NCBI GenBank assembly: GCA_002311655.1
Contig: DBYZ01000014.1
Coordinates: forward strand, 124,001-188,000
DNA length: 64,000 nucleotides
Source of the DNA: Bacteroidales bacterium UBA1173
Lineage (GTDB): Bacteria; Bacteroidota; Bacteroidia; Bacteroidales; F082
Direction: 5' to 3'
Shown here one piece after another: positions 49,381-57,827 of this stretch. The position numbers were made by a program, and so were the translations under genes. Numbering within the stretch: position 1 is the first letter of the stretch; each line of letters starts with the position of its first letter. The notes under the pieces were generated by a model. The model was not told the DNA's origin. It did no database searches and saw only the letters and a list, made by a program, of their open reading frames with translations.

Positions 49381-51517
49381 CACCCTGTTTCTGCAAAGAC
49401 TTCGTATAGTGACCGACACAGGTGCGGTGGCCTACGATGAGCTGTTTCATCGTGGGGTGAATATCATCCGGGGCAAAAACTCGAGTGGTAAGAGTACCAT
49501 TGTGCGCTTCATTTTCTTTGTGCTGGGAGGCTACTATACCGACTTTGTGCCGCAGGCCTTGAAGTGCCGGTATGTGATGGCAGAGGTTTGCATCAACGGA
49601 ACCGTGGTGACGCTGAAACGCTACTTGGAGCATCGCGACGACGGCAAAGTGAACCCCTCCGCCCCCATGTACATATACTTCGGGCCTATGTCCGAAGTGG
49701 TTACAAGGTTCAAGGTTCAAGGTTCAAGTGACGAAAGACCTGAAACCTGGAACCTGAAACCTGAAACTTGGTCAAAGTTCCCTTATGTCACTACCGACAA
49801 GACCCGCAGTTTCTCGAATGTGTTGTTCGAGATGCTGGGCTATCCTGAGGTGAAGGCCGACAGCAACATCACCATGCATCAGATTTTGCGCCTTATCTAC
49901 TTGGACCAGGAGTCGCCCGTAAACTCGCTGTTCTTCTACGAGCCGTTTGACAAGGAGATTTACCGTGAGACAGTGGCCAATCTGTTGCTGGGCCTGTACG
50001 ACCAGAAATACAGCGATGCCAAGCAGGAGTTGCAAAACGTGGTCAAGTCGATTGCGGAGGTAAAGGTATCCATCAAGAACGTGAGTGAATTCCTGAAGGG
50101 GATGGATGTCAAGTCGAGTGCCTACATCAGGCAGGAGATTGAAAGCCGCAATGATGAGATAGCCTGGATTTCGGCACAGATACAGGCATTGAGAGGGGAT
50201 GAATCGCATCAGTATATCAATATCGGTCATGTGGCACAACATAATGTGGATGTCCGTAGGGTTTTTCATTATTTCTCTCCTAACATCAAAAAAGAGTCAG
50301 ATGAAGTGGAAATGATTATGTCTCCGTGTCAGCTGAACATTGAGAAGGAACCAAAAGTAAAACTAGAATATCAGCGAATCCAGGAAGACATTACGAAGCA
50401 ACGCAAGGTGAGTGATGTTCTGGAACGTGAAGTCAAGGAGTTGGAGCATGAAATTGAGGATACCGGTTACTTCATTGAAGCGTTGAACCGACGGTTGGAT
50501 GCGCTGAACAAGTCCATTGCTACGCGCGACTACTTTGACTCGCTGCATTTGGACTTCTGTCCCGAATGCCTCACAAGGATAGACCATGATGCAGAGGAAG
50601 GACACTGTCCGCTGTGCAAGTCGCCTATCGACAACACAAAGGGCAAGTCGCAGGCCATGCGCATACGCCTAGAGATACAGTTCCAGTTGCGTGAATCAAA
50701 GGCTTTGAAAGAGGAGAGCGAGCATCAGTTGGAAGAGAAGAAAGCCCAGCTGCGCAGGATAAAACGGCAGCTGACCGCCTCGCAACGCCACTACGACGAT
50801 GCCGTCAACTATGTGCGCAGCACTCACGAGGAGCAGATAGACAAGCTCCTGCAGGACAAGGGCTTCAAGGAGGGCGAGATACTGCAATACCGCACCCTGC
50901 TGGAACAGGCGGAAAAGTATGAAAGTCTGTTGGATGAATTGGAAACCTTGAAGAGAAGGGAATCGGAGTTGAACCGCTATATCGAGGTGACGGAGAACAG
51001 AATTAGGCTGGAGCGTAAGTCGATTGACGCTGCGGTGTCGGAGTGCGGACTCTATCTGCTACGGAACGACGAGCAGCGGCAGGCGGAGTTCATGCAGGCG
51101 AGGGATTTTGTGATTGACTACAGCCAGAACATGACCTACATCTCCAACCAGCGCATCAAGCTTTCGGCCTCGTCGGCATTCTACCTGAAGATGGTGGCAC
51201 GGTTTGCGCTGCTGTTCGCCTCGCTGAAAGTGGACAGCATGATGTACCCAAGGCTGTTGTTTTCCGACAATATGGAAGACAAGGGACTGGAACAGGGGCG
51301 TGCAGAGAAGTTTCAGCGTACCGTGGTCCGCCTCCTGAAAGAAATGGAAGAGAAGAAGATGCTTGAAACTAGAAACTTGAAACCTGAAACTGGGGCTTCA
51401 GCCCTCAACTATCAACTCATATTTGCGACTTCCATGATAGCCCCCGAACTGGATACGAAGGAATATGTGATAGGCGACTATTACAACGAGGAGAACAAGA
51501 GTTTGAAAAATGTTTGA
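49370..51517 (+). CDS. SMC/Rad50-like ATPase of ABC-three-component system
   Basis: 715 residues. Walker A 'GKNSSGKST' (35-43) in an SMC-type head, long coiled coils (about 225-385 and 430-570), and a zinc-finger hinge with CxxC at 397-400 and 413-416. A 'RLLFSDNMEDKGLEQGR' Walker-B/D-loop-like motif lies in the C-terminal head. The layout fits DUF3732-type ATPases of ABC-3C systems, thought to sense DNA or RNA and drive an effector. A segment 'YINIGHVAQHN' (about 280) echoes the N-terminus of subunit A. Two short-word repeats are inserted in frame at 49700-49771 and 51361-51420, so the protein contains 'PETWNLKPETW'-type low complexity. Confidence 0.8.
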   Translation: MTHNTLFLQRLRIVTDTGAVAYDELFHRGVNIIRGKNSSGKSTIVRFIFFVLGGYYTDFVPQALKCRYVMAEVCINGTVVTLKRYLEHRDDGKVNPSAPMYIYFGPMSEVVTRFKVQGSSDERPETWNLKPETWSKFPYVTTDKTRSFSNVLFEMLGYPEVKADSNITMHQILRLIYLDQESPVNSLFFYEPFDKEIYRETVANLLLGLYDQKYSDAKQELQNVVKSIAEVKVSIKNVSEFLKGMDVKSSAYIRQEIESRNDEIAWISAQIQALRGDESHQYINIGHVAQHNVDVRRVFHYFSPNIKKESDEVEMIMSPCQLNIEKEPKVKLEYQRIQEDITKQRKVSDVLEREVKELEHEIEDTGYFIEALNRRLDALNKSIATRDYFDSLHLDFCPECLTRIDHDAEEGHCPLCKSPIDNTKGKSQAMRIRLEIQFQLRESKALKEESEHQLEEKKAQLRRIKRQLTASQRHYDDAVNYVRSTHEEQIDKLLQDKGFKEGEILQYRTLLEQAEKYESLLDELETLKRRESELNRYIEVTENRIRLERKSIDAAVSECGLYLLRNDEQRQAEFMQARDFVIDYSQNMTYISNQRIKLSASSAFYLKMVARFALLFASLKVDSMMYPRLLFSDNMEDKGLEQGRAEKFQRTVVRLLKEMEEKKMLETRNLKPETGASALNYQLIFATSMIAPELDTKEYVIGDYYNEENKSLKNV
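49700..49771. repeat. Short-word repeat inside the SMC-like ATPase gene (site 1)
   Basis: Three tandem AAGGTTC words, then GAAACCTGGAACCTGAAACC-type words. Translation is the low-complexity stretch 'FKVQGSSDERPETWNLKPET'. It lies between the N-terminal head strand and the Rad50-like core and keeps the reading frame open. The same words occur in the M15 gene (47172-47215). Confidence 0.7.
51361..51420. repeat. Short-word repeat inside the SMC-like ATPase gene (site 2)
   Basis: Words CTTGAAACTAGAAACTTGAA and CCTGAAACTGGGGCTTCAGC, translated in frame as 'LETRNLKPETGASALNYQL', close to the C-terminal head. It has the same word family as site 1, including a GGGGCTTC segment also present next to the M15-gene repeat. 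Confidence 0.7.
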
Positions 51518-51529
51518 TAATTTTGTAAG

Positions 51530-51665
51530 CTCAACCGCTTTTGGCAAACCCTAGGCAAACCCTAAGCAAGCCCTTTTAGCGATATGGCAAGGACTTGGCA
51601 AACCCAAGCAAACCCTTTGGGCTTGCGAAGAGCTTGCGAAAGGGCTGCGAAGGCGCTGGCTGGGG
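51530..51665. repeat. Palindromic GCAAACCC/GGGCTTGC repeat region before the aminotransferase
   Basis: The 203-bp gap contains direct copies of GGCAAACCCTA and inverted partners such as GCAAACCC with GGGCTTGC (51613-51632 area), and CAAGCCCTTT with AAAGGGCTGC. These would fold into several alternative hairpins in the leader of the downstream gene. No ORF or family of RNA was recognised. It may be a repeat nest or a leader with regulatory structure. The last 40 bp before 51721 are AT-rich and could hold the promoter. Confidence 0.5.
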
Positions 51666-51720
51666 CGAATGAGAATTGGATATCTAAAGAAACGAAATAA
51701 ATCAATTAAACAAACATATT

Positions 51721-52974
51721 ATGTCTGAAAGAAAACGTATATACCTCTGCCTCGCTCACATGAGCGAAGCTGGTCTTGAACAAAAGTACATTAAGGAAGC
51801 ATTTGACACCAACTGGGTAGTGCCGCTGGGGCCTAATGTGAATGCTTTCGAAGAGGATTTGAAGAATTATGTGGGCGAAGGCCGCGAGGTGGTGGCTCTC
51901 AGTGCCGGCACGGCTGCAGTTCACCTTGCCCTGCTGGCTTGCGGCGTGGGCTATGGCGACGAGGTGATTGTGCAGAGCTTCACGTTCTGCGCTTCTTCAC
52001 ACCCGATTACCTACCTTGGCGCTACGCCTGTCTTCGTTGATTCCGAAAAAGAATCGTGGAACATGGATCCCGAATTGTTGGAAGAAGCTATTAAGGATAG
52101 GATTGCTAAGACGGGTAAGAAGCCGAAGGCCATTGTGCCTGTGGCTTTGTATGGTATGCCTTACCAGATTGACAAGATTATGGCCATAGCAGAGAAGTAT
52201 GACATCCCTGTGATTGAAGACGCTGCTGAAGGATTTGGAAGCCGTTGGCAAGGTCGTGTGTTAGGTACATTCGGTAAGTTTGGCGTGTTGAGCTTTAACG
52301 GCAACAAGATGATTACTACCAGCGGTGGCGGTGCCTTGGTTTGCGACAATGCAGCCGACAAGGAAAAGATTATGTGGTATTCTACCCAAGCGCGCGAGGC
52401 TTATCCTTACTATCACCATGAAGCCATTGGCTATAACTACCGCCTGTCTAATGTGTGCGCTGGTATTGGCCGTGGACAGATGACCATCGTGGATGACCAC
52501 ATTGCTCACCACAAGAAGCTGAAAAACCTTTATAAAGAATTGTTGGCCGAAGTGCCGGGCATCGAGGTGCATGACAATCCTGACGAAAGATACGATTCGA
52601 ACTTCTGGCTGATAACCTTGTCGATTGACCCCAAGTTGAAGATTAAAGGGCAAGAAAATGCCTATAAGACAGCGGTGAAGGGCGCCATTGGCGGAGCTGC
52701 TGGTGTGGTTCATGCTACGGATTCGGCCCATACCGACTGCGAGCCCAACGACAATGTGGAGGCATTGCGTATGGTGCTGGATAAGGCACAAGTGGAGGCG
52801 CGTCCGCTGTGGAAACCCATGCACAAACAGCCGGTGTATAAAAACGCCCCTGCCTACGTGAATGGCGTTTCGGAAGCCTTGTTCAAGGTGGGCATGTGCG
52901 TGCCGTCAGGACCTTGCGTCAGCGAGGATGAGGTAAGATATATTGTCGATACCATCAAGAATGCCATCGAGTAA
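51721..52974 (+). CDS. DegT/DnrJ/EryC1/StrS aminotransferase (PglE-like), copy 1
   Basis: 417 residues. The N-terminus 'RIYLCLAHMSEAGLEQKYIKEAFDTNWVVPLGPNVNAFE' belongs to UDP-4-keto-sugar aminotransferases (given here in part). PLP motifs are 'ALSAGTAAVHLAL', 'IEDAAEGFGS' and Lys in 'SFNGNKMITTSGGGA'. With the 4,6-dehydratase at 61630 and the PglD-like acetyltransferase at 36159 it could make a UDP-diacetamido-trideoxy sugar, the substrate of the PglC-like transferase. A homologue of the same type is at 62887. The insert 'AVKGAIGGAAGVVHATDSAHTDC' is not seen in the second copy. Confidence 0.85.
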   Translation: MSERKRIYLCLAHMSEAGLEQKYIKEAFDTNWVVPLGPNVNAFEEDLKNYVGEGREVVALSAGTAAVHLALLACGVGYGDEVIVQSFTFCASSHPITYLGATPVFVDSEKESWNMDPELLEEAIKDRIAKTGKKPKAIVPVALYGMPYQIDKIMAIAEKYDIPVIEDAAEGFGSRWQGRVLGTFGKFGVLSFNGNKMITTSGGGALVCDNAADKEKIMWYSTQAREAYPYYHHEAIGYNYRLSNVCAGIGRGQMTIVDDHIAHHKKLKNLYKELLAEVPGIEVHDNPDERYDSNFWLITLSIDPKLKIKGQENAYKTAVKGAIGGAAGVVHATDSAHTDCEPNDNVEALRMVLDKAQVEARPLWKPMHKQPVYKNAPAYVNGVSEALFKVGMCVPSGPCVSEDEVRYIVDTIKNAIE

Positions 52975-53706
52975 ACAGCAAGTGCTGTTTTTGGAACTGT
53001 TGCAAGTGACAGTGGGGGCGCGACAAGAGTTGAGTCGTGTCCCTACAATAATGATTTCGCACGTGACTTCGATAAAGAGGGCAAGCTGCATGGTGTGACA
53101 TACCACCACATACATTTCCACCTCTTTGAGGATGTGCATCTTGAAGCCCATATCTGGCCAAGCTACATGAACAATCCTGTACACAATCGCCGTTTTCAAC
53201 AGTTCTGTGCATTGCACAGGCCAGTGATGGATACGGCCATGCCGAGTTTGGCTTTCGACAGGGTGTTTATCCTGTTGCATTGCTTCGGTCACCACAGCGG
53301 GTATGGTGTTGGGTTGAGGCAAGTGATGGATTACTACTATGTGCTGAAACAGGGATTTACTGAAAATGAAAAGCTGGAATCTGTTTATTGGATAAAGAGA
53401 CTTGGGCTGTATCGTTTCGCGAGCGGGCTGATGTGGGTTTTCAGAGACATGTTTGGGTTGTCTTCTGATTGCTTGTTGATGCCTCCGAATGAGGCTTCCG
53501 GCCGTTTTATCTTGAACGAGGTGTTGCAAACTGGAAACATGGGGCATGGCGAAACCCGCAACTGGGGGTCGGTAAAAACCCCATTCGCTAGATTTATCCA
53601 TAACATCCGCCGCGATTTCTACTTTGCCCGACACTATCCGAGCGAAGCCCTGTGGCAACCATGGTTCAACCTATGGCAATACTTCTGGTGTAAGACCAAG
53701 AAATAG
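52975..53706 (+). pseudogene. Truncated nucleotidyltransferase (NTP_transf_5-like) remnant
   Basis: The frame is open directly from the aminotransferase stop through 53706. The translation lacks the N-terminal 'LKG...GD-D-D' metal motif and contains only the family C-terminal part: 'HFHLFEDVHLEAHIWPSYMNNP', 'RVFILLHCFGHHSGYGVGLRQVMDYYYVLK' and 'FYFARHYPSEALWQPWFNLWQ'. This corresponds to the second half of proteins like the one at 40069. A GTG at 53095 could start a shorter product, but without the metal site it is unlikely to be active. Its 5' end was probably lost when the upstream gene was joined here. Confidence 0.7.
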
Positions 53707-53744
53707 GAAAAGAGAGATAATTAAGCGGATAAAAATCTGTTACA

Positions 53745-54143
53745 ATGACAATAACGCAACAACTGTTAGATAAATTGACTGCCCAGGCCAAGGAAAACCC
53801 TCGCCTGCGGCAGAGCTTTGACTTGCGCAATAGTGCAGATGATGACTCGCAACGGATGCTGAATGCCATCGAGCCCGGAAGCGAAATGCCTATACACAGG
53901 CATAAATTTACCTCGGAAACAGTAGTTTGTTTACGTGGTTGCTTAGTAGAAGAGTTCTTTGATGAACTGGAGCGTATCTGCACAGACCGCATTGAACTGA
54001 CTCCTAACGGCCCTGTCGTCGCCGTTAACGTCCCTGCCGGTCAATGGCACAGGGTCTATGCCAAAGAGTCGGGCACCGTGCTGATGGAAAGCAAGAATGG
54101 CAAGTATGAGCCGCTGGGGGAAGAGGATATACTGGCGCTATGA
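53745..54143 (+). CDS. wbuC: WbuC-family cupin protein (intact)
   Basis: 132 residues: 'LLDKLTAQAKENPRLRQSFDLR', 'MLNAIEPGSEMPIHRHKFTSETVVCLRG', then 'VNVPAGQWHRVYAKESGTVL' and 'ESKNGKYEPLGEEDIL'. Cupin metal ligands are the His pair in 'IHRHK', Glu in 'SET' and the later His in 'WHRV'. It is full length and serves as reference for the broken copy at 41217. Its stop overlaps the start of the KAP gene as ATGA. Function within O-antigen/capsule loci is not known. Confidence 0.85.
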   Translation: MTITQQLLDKLTAQAKENPRLRQSFDLRNSADDDSQRMLNAIEPGSEMPIHRHKFTSETVVCLRGCLVEEFFDELERICTDRIELTPNGPVVAVNVPAGQWHRVYAKESGTVLMESKNGKYEPLGEEDILAL

Positions 54144-56764
54144 CACAGCAATATAAAAGAATTATAAAGAAAATAGCGGGATTATTGGCGGTGTTTTCGC
54201 TGCTGATAATCTTCAAGGATGTTGCCATTGCTTTGGTGGATAAGGTTATTGTGCCTATAACCAGCAAGGTAAAGCCCGACAGCCTTGTTGTACTTTTTTT
54301 TATTATCACTTTTGTAATCGCAGCGTATCTGACAAACGGATTGTTGGTATATAAGAAGAACTATATTAAACATCCCCAACATTCTTTCTACTTAGCGGCC
54401 ATAGCATTTGTGTTTTATTCGCTTTTTCGGTGTTGCGATCACTATATCTTTTATGGTTATGGGCGGTTGGCATACGTGGATGCCGCTTTTATAACTGCTG
54501 CTATACTGGAGGTTCTGACATACATTATTCCTGTTAACAGAAACACGGAGCCCGGGAGAGCAAACGAAGTAGTCGGATTTGTCTCGGATAATCCTTCAAA
54601 GACGGATAAGTTAGAAAGAACGGACTATGCTGAGATGCTGCTCAGCAAGATTTATGCTACATACAAGTCGGGGAGTCTTTCGGAAGGCTCCATGACAATC
54701 CTTTTGAATGAAAGATATGGAGCAGGAAAAACAACGTTCTTCAACCTTTTGGAAGGACAGGCTAAAGGAAAGATAAGAACTTGTGTGTTCAAACCTTGGC
54801 AAACATCAGACGGGAATCGGATAACGGAAGAGATGCTTAAGCTTTTGGAAGAACAATATGCGATAAGCAGTCAGTTGGGTAAACAACTGGAAGGTTACTC
54901 CAAGCTGTTGGCTGGTAGCCAAGTTAAGAATGCAGTGGATTTTGCCTATCACTTAACAAAAGGTAGAGACTCATTGGCACGGCGATACAAGACAATCAAG
55001 GGAATGCTAAAAGTGATAGATGATCCTTTGCTTGTTTTGGTAGATGATGTGGACAGATTGCAGGCGGAAGAGTTGCTTGCATTGCTTAAATTGCTTAGAG
55101 ACACAGCCGATTTCCCCAATATTATCTACATCGTAGCTGCTGACAAGGAAGCGATGTCGCAGATGCTGGAGATGAGGGGAATAAAAGATGTGGATGAGTA
55201 CCTGAAGAAGTTCTTTAATTTTGAATTGTTGTTCCCTATAGACGATTCATACCTTAGCTCACTTCTGAGGGAGCAAGTGATGAATACGTTAACCCTCTAT
55301 TACGGGGAAAGGTTATCCATGCCATCCATAGAAAAAGAATTCCTTTCGGCCCAATATATAGAGTATGTATTCCACAGCCCTCGTGATATTTATCGGTTTG
55401 TCAACCTGCTTTCATATACGTTAGATTTGTTCAAGCGTTATGGCGTGCTGGAAGAGGTGTTTGTGCCAGACCTTCTGAAACTATTGTTGATTCAGTTCAT
55501 CAGTCCGATGGTGTACAAAATTCTGAGGGATGAAATGGATTTGTTTTTAGTTGTAAACGTGAGGGATGGTAGAATACATCTGAAAGATGGATATAAAGAC
55601 ATAATCATTTCAAGACAGTATAAAAAGAAGTTGCATGATGTGCTGACTATGGCAAAACAAAAGATGAATAATGAGCCAGTTATGCCACAAGAGAATGCTA
55701 TTGAGGACGAGGATGCCCTGACATTGTTTGATATACCGGCTGAAGAAAGGCCAAACAGGGAGGACATCTTGAGCGAGTTGCTGAGAGACTTGTTTTACGA
55801 CACTCAAAACTATCAGAATAAAAGCCGTATTTGTTTCTTTGGGGAATATTTCAAATTCTTTGCAGGCAAGTATTCCAAAAGTGAGTTGTCTTCTCAATAT
55901 ATGAAGAGTTTGATGGAACTGCAAAACGATGCTGTCTTTGAGGAAAATTTGAATAAGGCCATCGGGCAAGGAAAGTCGGAGTTCTTGGTTCATAAACTCA
56001 AGCAGTATATTGAGGATGGAACAATAAAGAAAGATATTCCATTTGTGCTACAAAGATGCATCCTAATCCAAGACGCAATATATCGCTACTGGTCACAGCG
56101 GCATACTGCTGCCAATAGCCCTAAGGATTTTAATGAGATGGGCTGGTTCCAGCCTGTTTACATGAATCTGCTTCTTGTGAATAAAAAAGGCATTGTTACA
56201 GACGCCCAAGAAATCGCAAGAATCAAGGCAATATATGCCCAAAACAAGCAATATACTTGGTTGGCTTCTTCATTGACACTTCCAATAAGTGATGACCATG
56301 GTATGTTGTTTGTGTATGGGCAGGAACTGCATCTGAAATTAAGGGAAAGTCTTATCCGTCGGTTTATTGCTGATGAATTAGCAAATAACCCGTTTGAGAT
56401 AGAAAAGATAAAGGCTATCCCTATGCTGAAATCAATGTACCACGTTTATTGGGAAGAACGTTTTAAGGAATATGTTGGAGAAAGTGCAGAACCAATGACT
56501 TGGCTTTATATTCTTTTTAAGCCTATAGAAGGCGATTTGTTGGGATGGAATTCCGTGTATTATAATAACCTGGTAGGCGAGGGTTTCCTTGATAATTATG
56601 CCAAAGAAACGCTTGGACTGGAACTATCACAAGAAATAAAAACGGATTTGGCTCAAATATCAGGGATGCACTATGGGGCTTCCCTCACGGCAATGAATTT
56701 CGAAAACCATCCATTCTTGGTTGAGGCTAAGAAATGGTGGGATGCTAAAGAGGATAAGAAGTGA
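54140..56764 (+). CDS. KAP-family P-loop NTPase with N-terminal membrane helices
   Basis: 874 residues. Four hydrophobic segments occupy roughly the first 135 residues ('LLAVFSLLIIF', 'LVVLFFIITFVIAAYL', 'FYLAAIAFVFYSLF', 'AAFITAAILEVLTYII'). Walker A is 'YGAGKTTFF' (GAGKTT at 194-199) and Walker B 'PLLVLVDDVDRL' (D302, D303), followed by 'LLALLKLLRDTADFPNIIYIVAADKEAM', as in KAP NTPases, which often have membrane segments inserted or attached. KAP proteins occur in several defence systems as membrane-linked ATPases. It begins inside the wbuC stop and is followed 2 bp later by an HA-type gene. Confidence 0.82.
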   Translation: MTQQYKRIIKKIAGLLAVFSLLIIFKDVAIALVDKVIVPITSKVKPDSLVVLFFIITFVIAAYLTNGLLVYKKNYIKHPQHSFYLAAIAFVFYSLFRCCDHYIFYGYGRLAYVDAAFITAAILEVLTYIIPVNRNTEPGRANEVVGFVSDNPSKTDKLERTDYAEMLLSKIYATYKSGSLSEGSMTILLNERYGAGKTTFFNLLEGQAKGKIRTCVFKPWQTSDGNRITEEMLKLLEEQYAISSQLGKQLEGYSKLLAGSQVKNAVDFAYHLTKGRDSLARRYKTIKGMLKVIDDPLLVLVDDVDRLQAEELLALLKLLRDTADFPNIIYIVAADKEAMSQMLEMRGIKDVDEYLKKFFNFELLFPIDDSYLSSLLREQVMNTLTLYYGERLSMPSIEKEFLSAQYIEYVFHSPRDIYRFVNLLSYTLDLFKRYGVLEEVFVPDLLKLLLIQFISPMVYKILRDEMDLFLVVNVRDGRIHLKDGYKDIIISRQYKKKLHDVLTMAKQKMNNEPVMPQENAIEDEDALTLFDIPAEERPNREDILSELLRDLFYDTQNYQNKSRICFFGEYFKFFAGKYSKSELSSQYMKSLMELQNDAVFEENLNKAIGQGKSEFLVHKLKQYIEDGTIKKDIPFVLQRCILIQDAIYRYWSQRHTAANSPKDFNEMGWFQPVYMNLLLVNKKGIVTDAQEIARIKAIYAQNKQYTWLASSLTLPISDDHGMLFVYGQELHLKLRESLIRRFIADELANNPFEIEKIKAIPMLKSMYHVYWEERFKEYVGESAEPMTWLYILFKPIEGDLLGWNSVYYNNLVGEGFLDNYAKETLGLELSQEIKTDLAQISGMHYGASLTAMNFENHPFLVEAKKWWDAKEDKK

Positions 56765-56766
56765 TT

Positions 56767-56997
56767 ATGAATCAGGACGAAAGATGGGTGGTGCGATACA
56801 ATGAAGTTAAAAACTTCATTGAGCGGGAGCATAGGAATCCGTCACGTCACCGCCTTGAAGACCACGATATGCTGAATTGGCTAAAGGTCAATAGATAAAA
56901 GATGAATGCGGGTGAATTGCAAGAGCCACGGTTGGGGATGTTTAAGGAGTTGCTGGAGTTGAGCGAACGCTATAAAAGGAAGAATCAATATATTTGA
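56767..56997 (+). pseudogene. Helicase-associated-domain small gene with internal stop
   Basis: The frame encodes 'MNQDERWVVRYNEVKNFIER' and continues 'EHRNPSRH...MLNWLKVNR', then a TAA at 56896-56898, then 'KMNAGELQEPRLGMFKELLE' to the TGA at 56995. It aligns along its length with the intact 76-residue protein at 42418. A truncated 43-residue protein or a re-start at the following ATG are possible. The stop suggests this copy is decaying, although a sequencing error cannot be excluded. Confidence 0.75.
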
Positions 56998-57076
56998 CTA
57001 GTTGAAAGTTGGTTCGACAAGCGCACCATAAATTGGTTAAGATTTTAAAATATTTAAGTTGACCAAGATAAAAAGA

Positions 57077-57808
57077 ATGGAAGTAGTATATACTATAGAT
57101 CAGTTCTATGAGTCAAGCACGTTGGAAAAAATGCTTGAAATAGCTCGCAAGTCTGGGATATGGAATGTGGTAGCATATATCCCTACGTATGCCGATGAAA
57201 CCAATTTGTTGGTTGCCAATGGGCTTATCTTAAAAGCAAACCACGTTTTTTCTTACTTTACCATAAATGGTGAGATAGTTACAAAACAAACTATCAAGAA
57301 CTACAAAAAAACACTCTCCTTCGTTATTGCTTTAGGAATTGATGAGGCTAGTCTTGCTTGCTTAGAGGACAGGGCTGATGTTGGAGTGGTTGTGTTAATT
57401 AATGATGACATTGCCAATATTGACGGTTGGCTGAAGTTATACAACGCAACAGAGGCTAATACTGGCGTTACACGTATGCATGGGATGGTGGTAGCACCTT
57501 TGCTGAACCGTGCAATCGGCTACTTGAAAAGCATTGCGGAACGGAGTACTCCGCTTCATGATTTCAAACGGGATGTTTACTTACGTGAAATGGCCAATTT
57601 GTTAAGACGCAATGGTGTAAAATACAAGGCAGATGACGTGGCTTGCCTTTGTATTAAGCGCGGTCTTGATGCACGGTCGGCACGTGCTGTGGCAAAAGTG
57701 TTCGGTATGGCTTTGCAATTGAATAGAGATTTGCCTATTAAGGTTGGCAAACCTAACTATGATGCAATGCTTGCGATGGTGAATAAAGAGGAGTATGATA
57801 ATAACTGA
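57077..57808 (+). CDS. Hypothetical protein upstream of Hachiman
   Basis: 243 residues from the ATG at 57077; a TTG at 57059 is in frame but less likely. Predicted mixed alpha/beta, no recognised motif. It has an N-terminal strand-helix pattern ('EVVYTIDQFYESSTLEKMLEIARKSG'), and a basic C-terminal third ('DVYLREMANLLRRNGVKYKADD'). Its stop is 19 bp before the hamA start, so it may be co-transcribed with hamAB. It might be an accessory of the Hachiman system or an unrelated gene in the same hotspot. Confidence 0.55.
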   Translation: MEVVYTIDQFYESSTLEKMLEIARKSGIWNVVAYIPTYADETNLLVANGLILKANHVFSYFTINGEIVTKQTIKNYKKTLSFVIALGIDEASLACLEDRADVGVVVLINDDIANIDGWLKLYNATEANTGVTRMHGMVVAPLLNRAIGYLKSIAERSTPLHDFKRDVYLREMANLLRRNGVKYKADDVACLCIKRGLDARSARAVAKVFGMALQLNRDLPIKVGKPNYDAMLAMVNKEEYDNN

Positions 57809-57827
57809 TGTGAAATAAGCTAAGACA

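Noticed and set aside
53095..53706. Intact stand-alone gene from the GTG at 53095
   Set aside because: The product lacks the nucleotidyltransferase metal motif, its frame is continuous with sequence after the previous stop, and it matches only the C-terminal half of the family; treated as a remnant.
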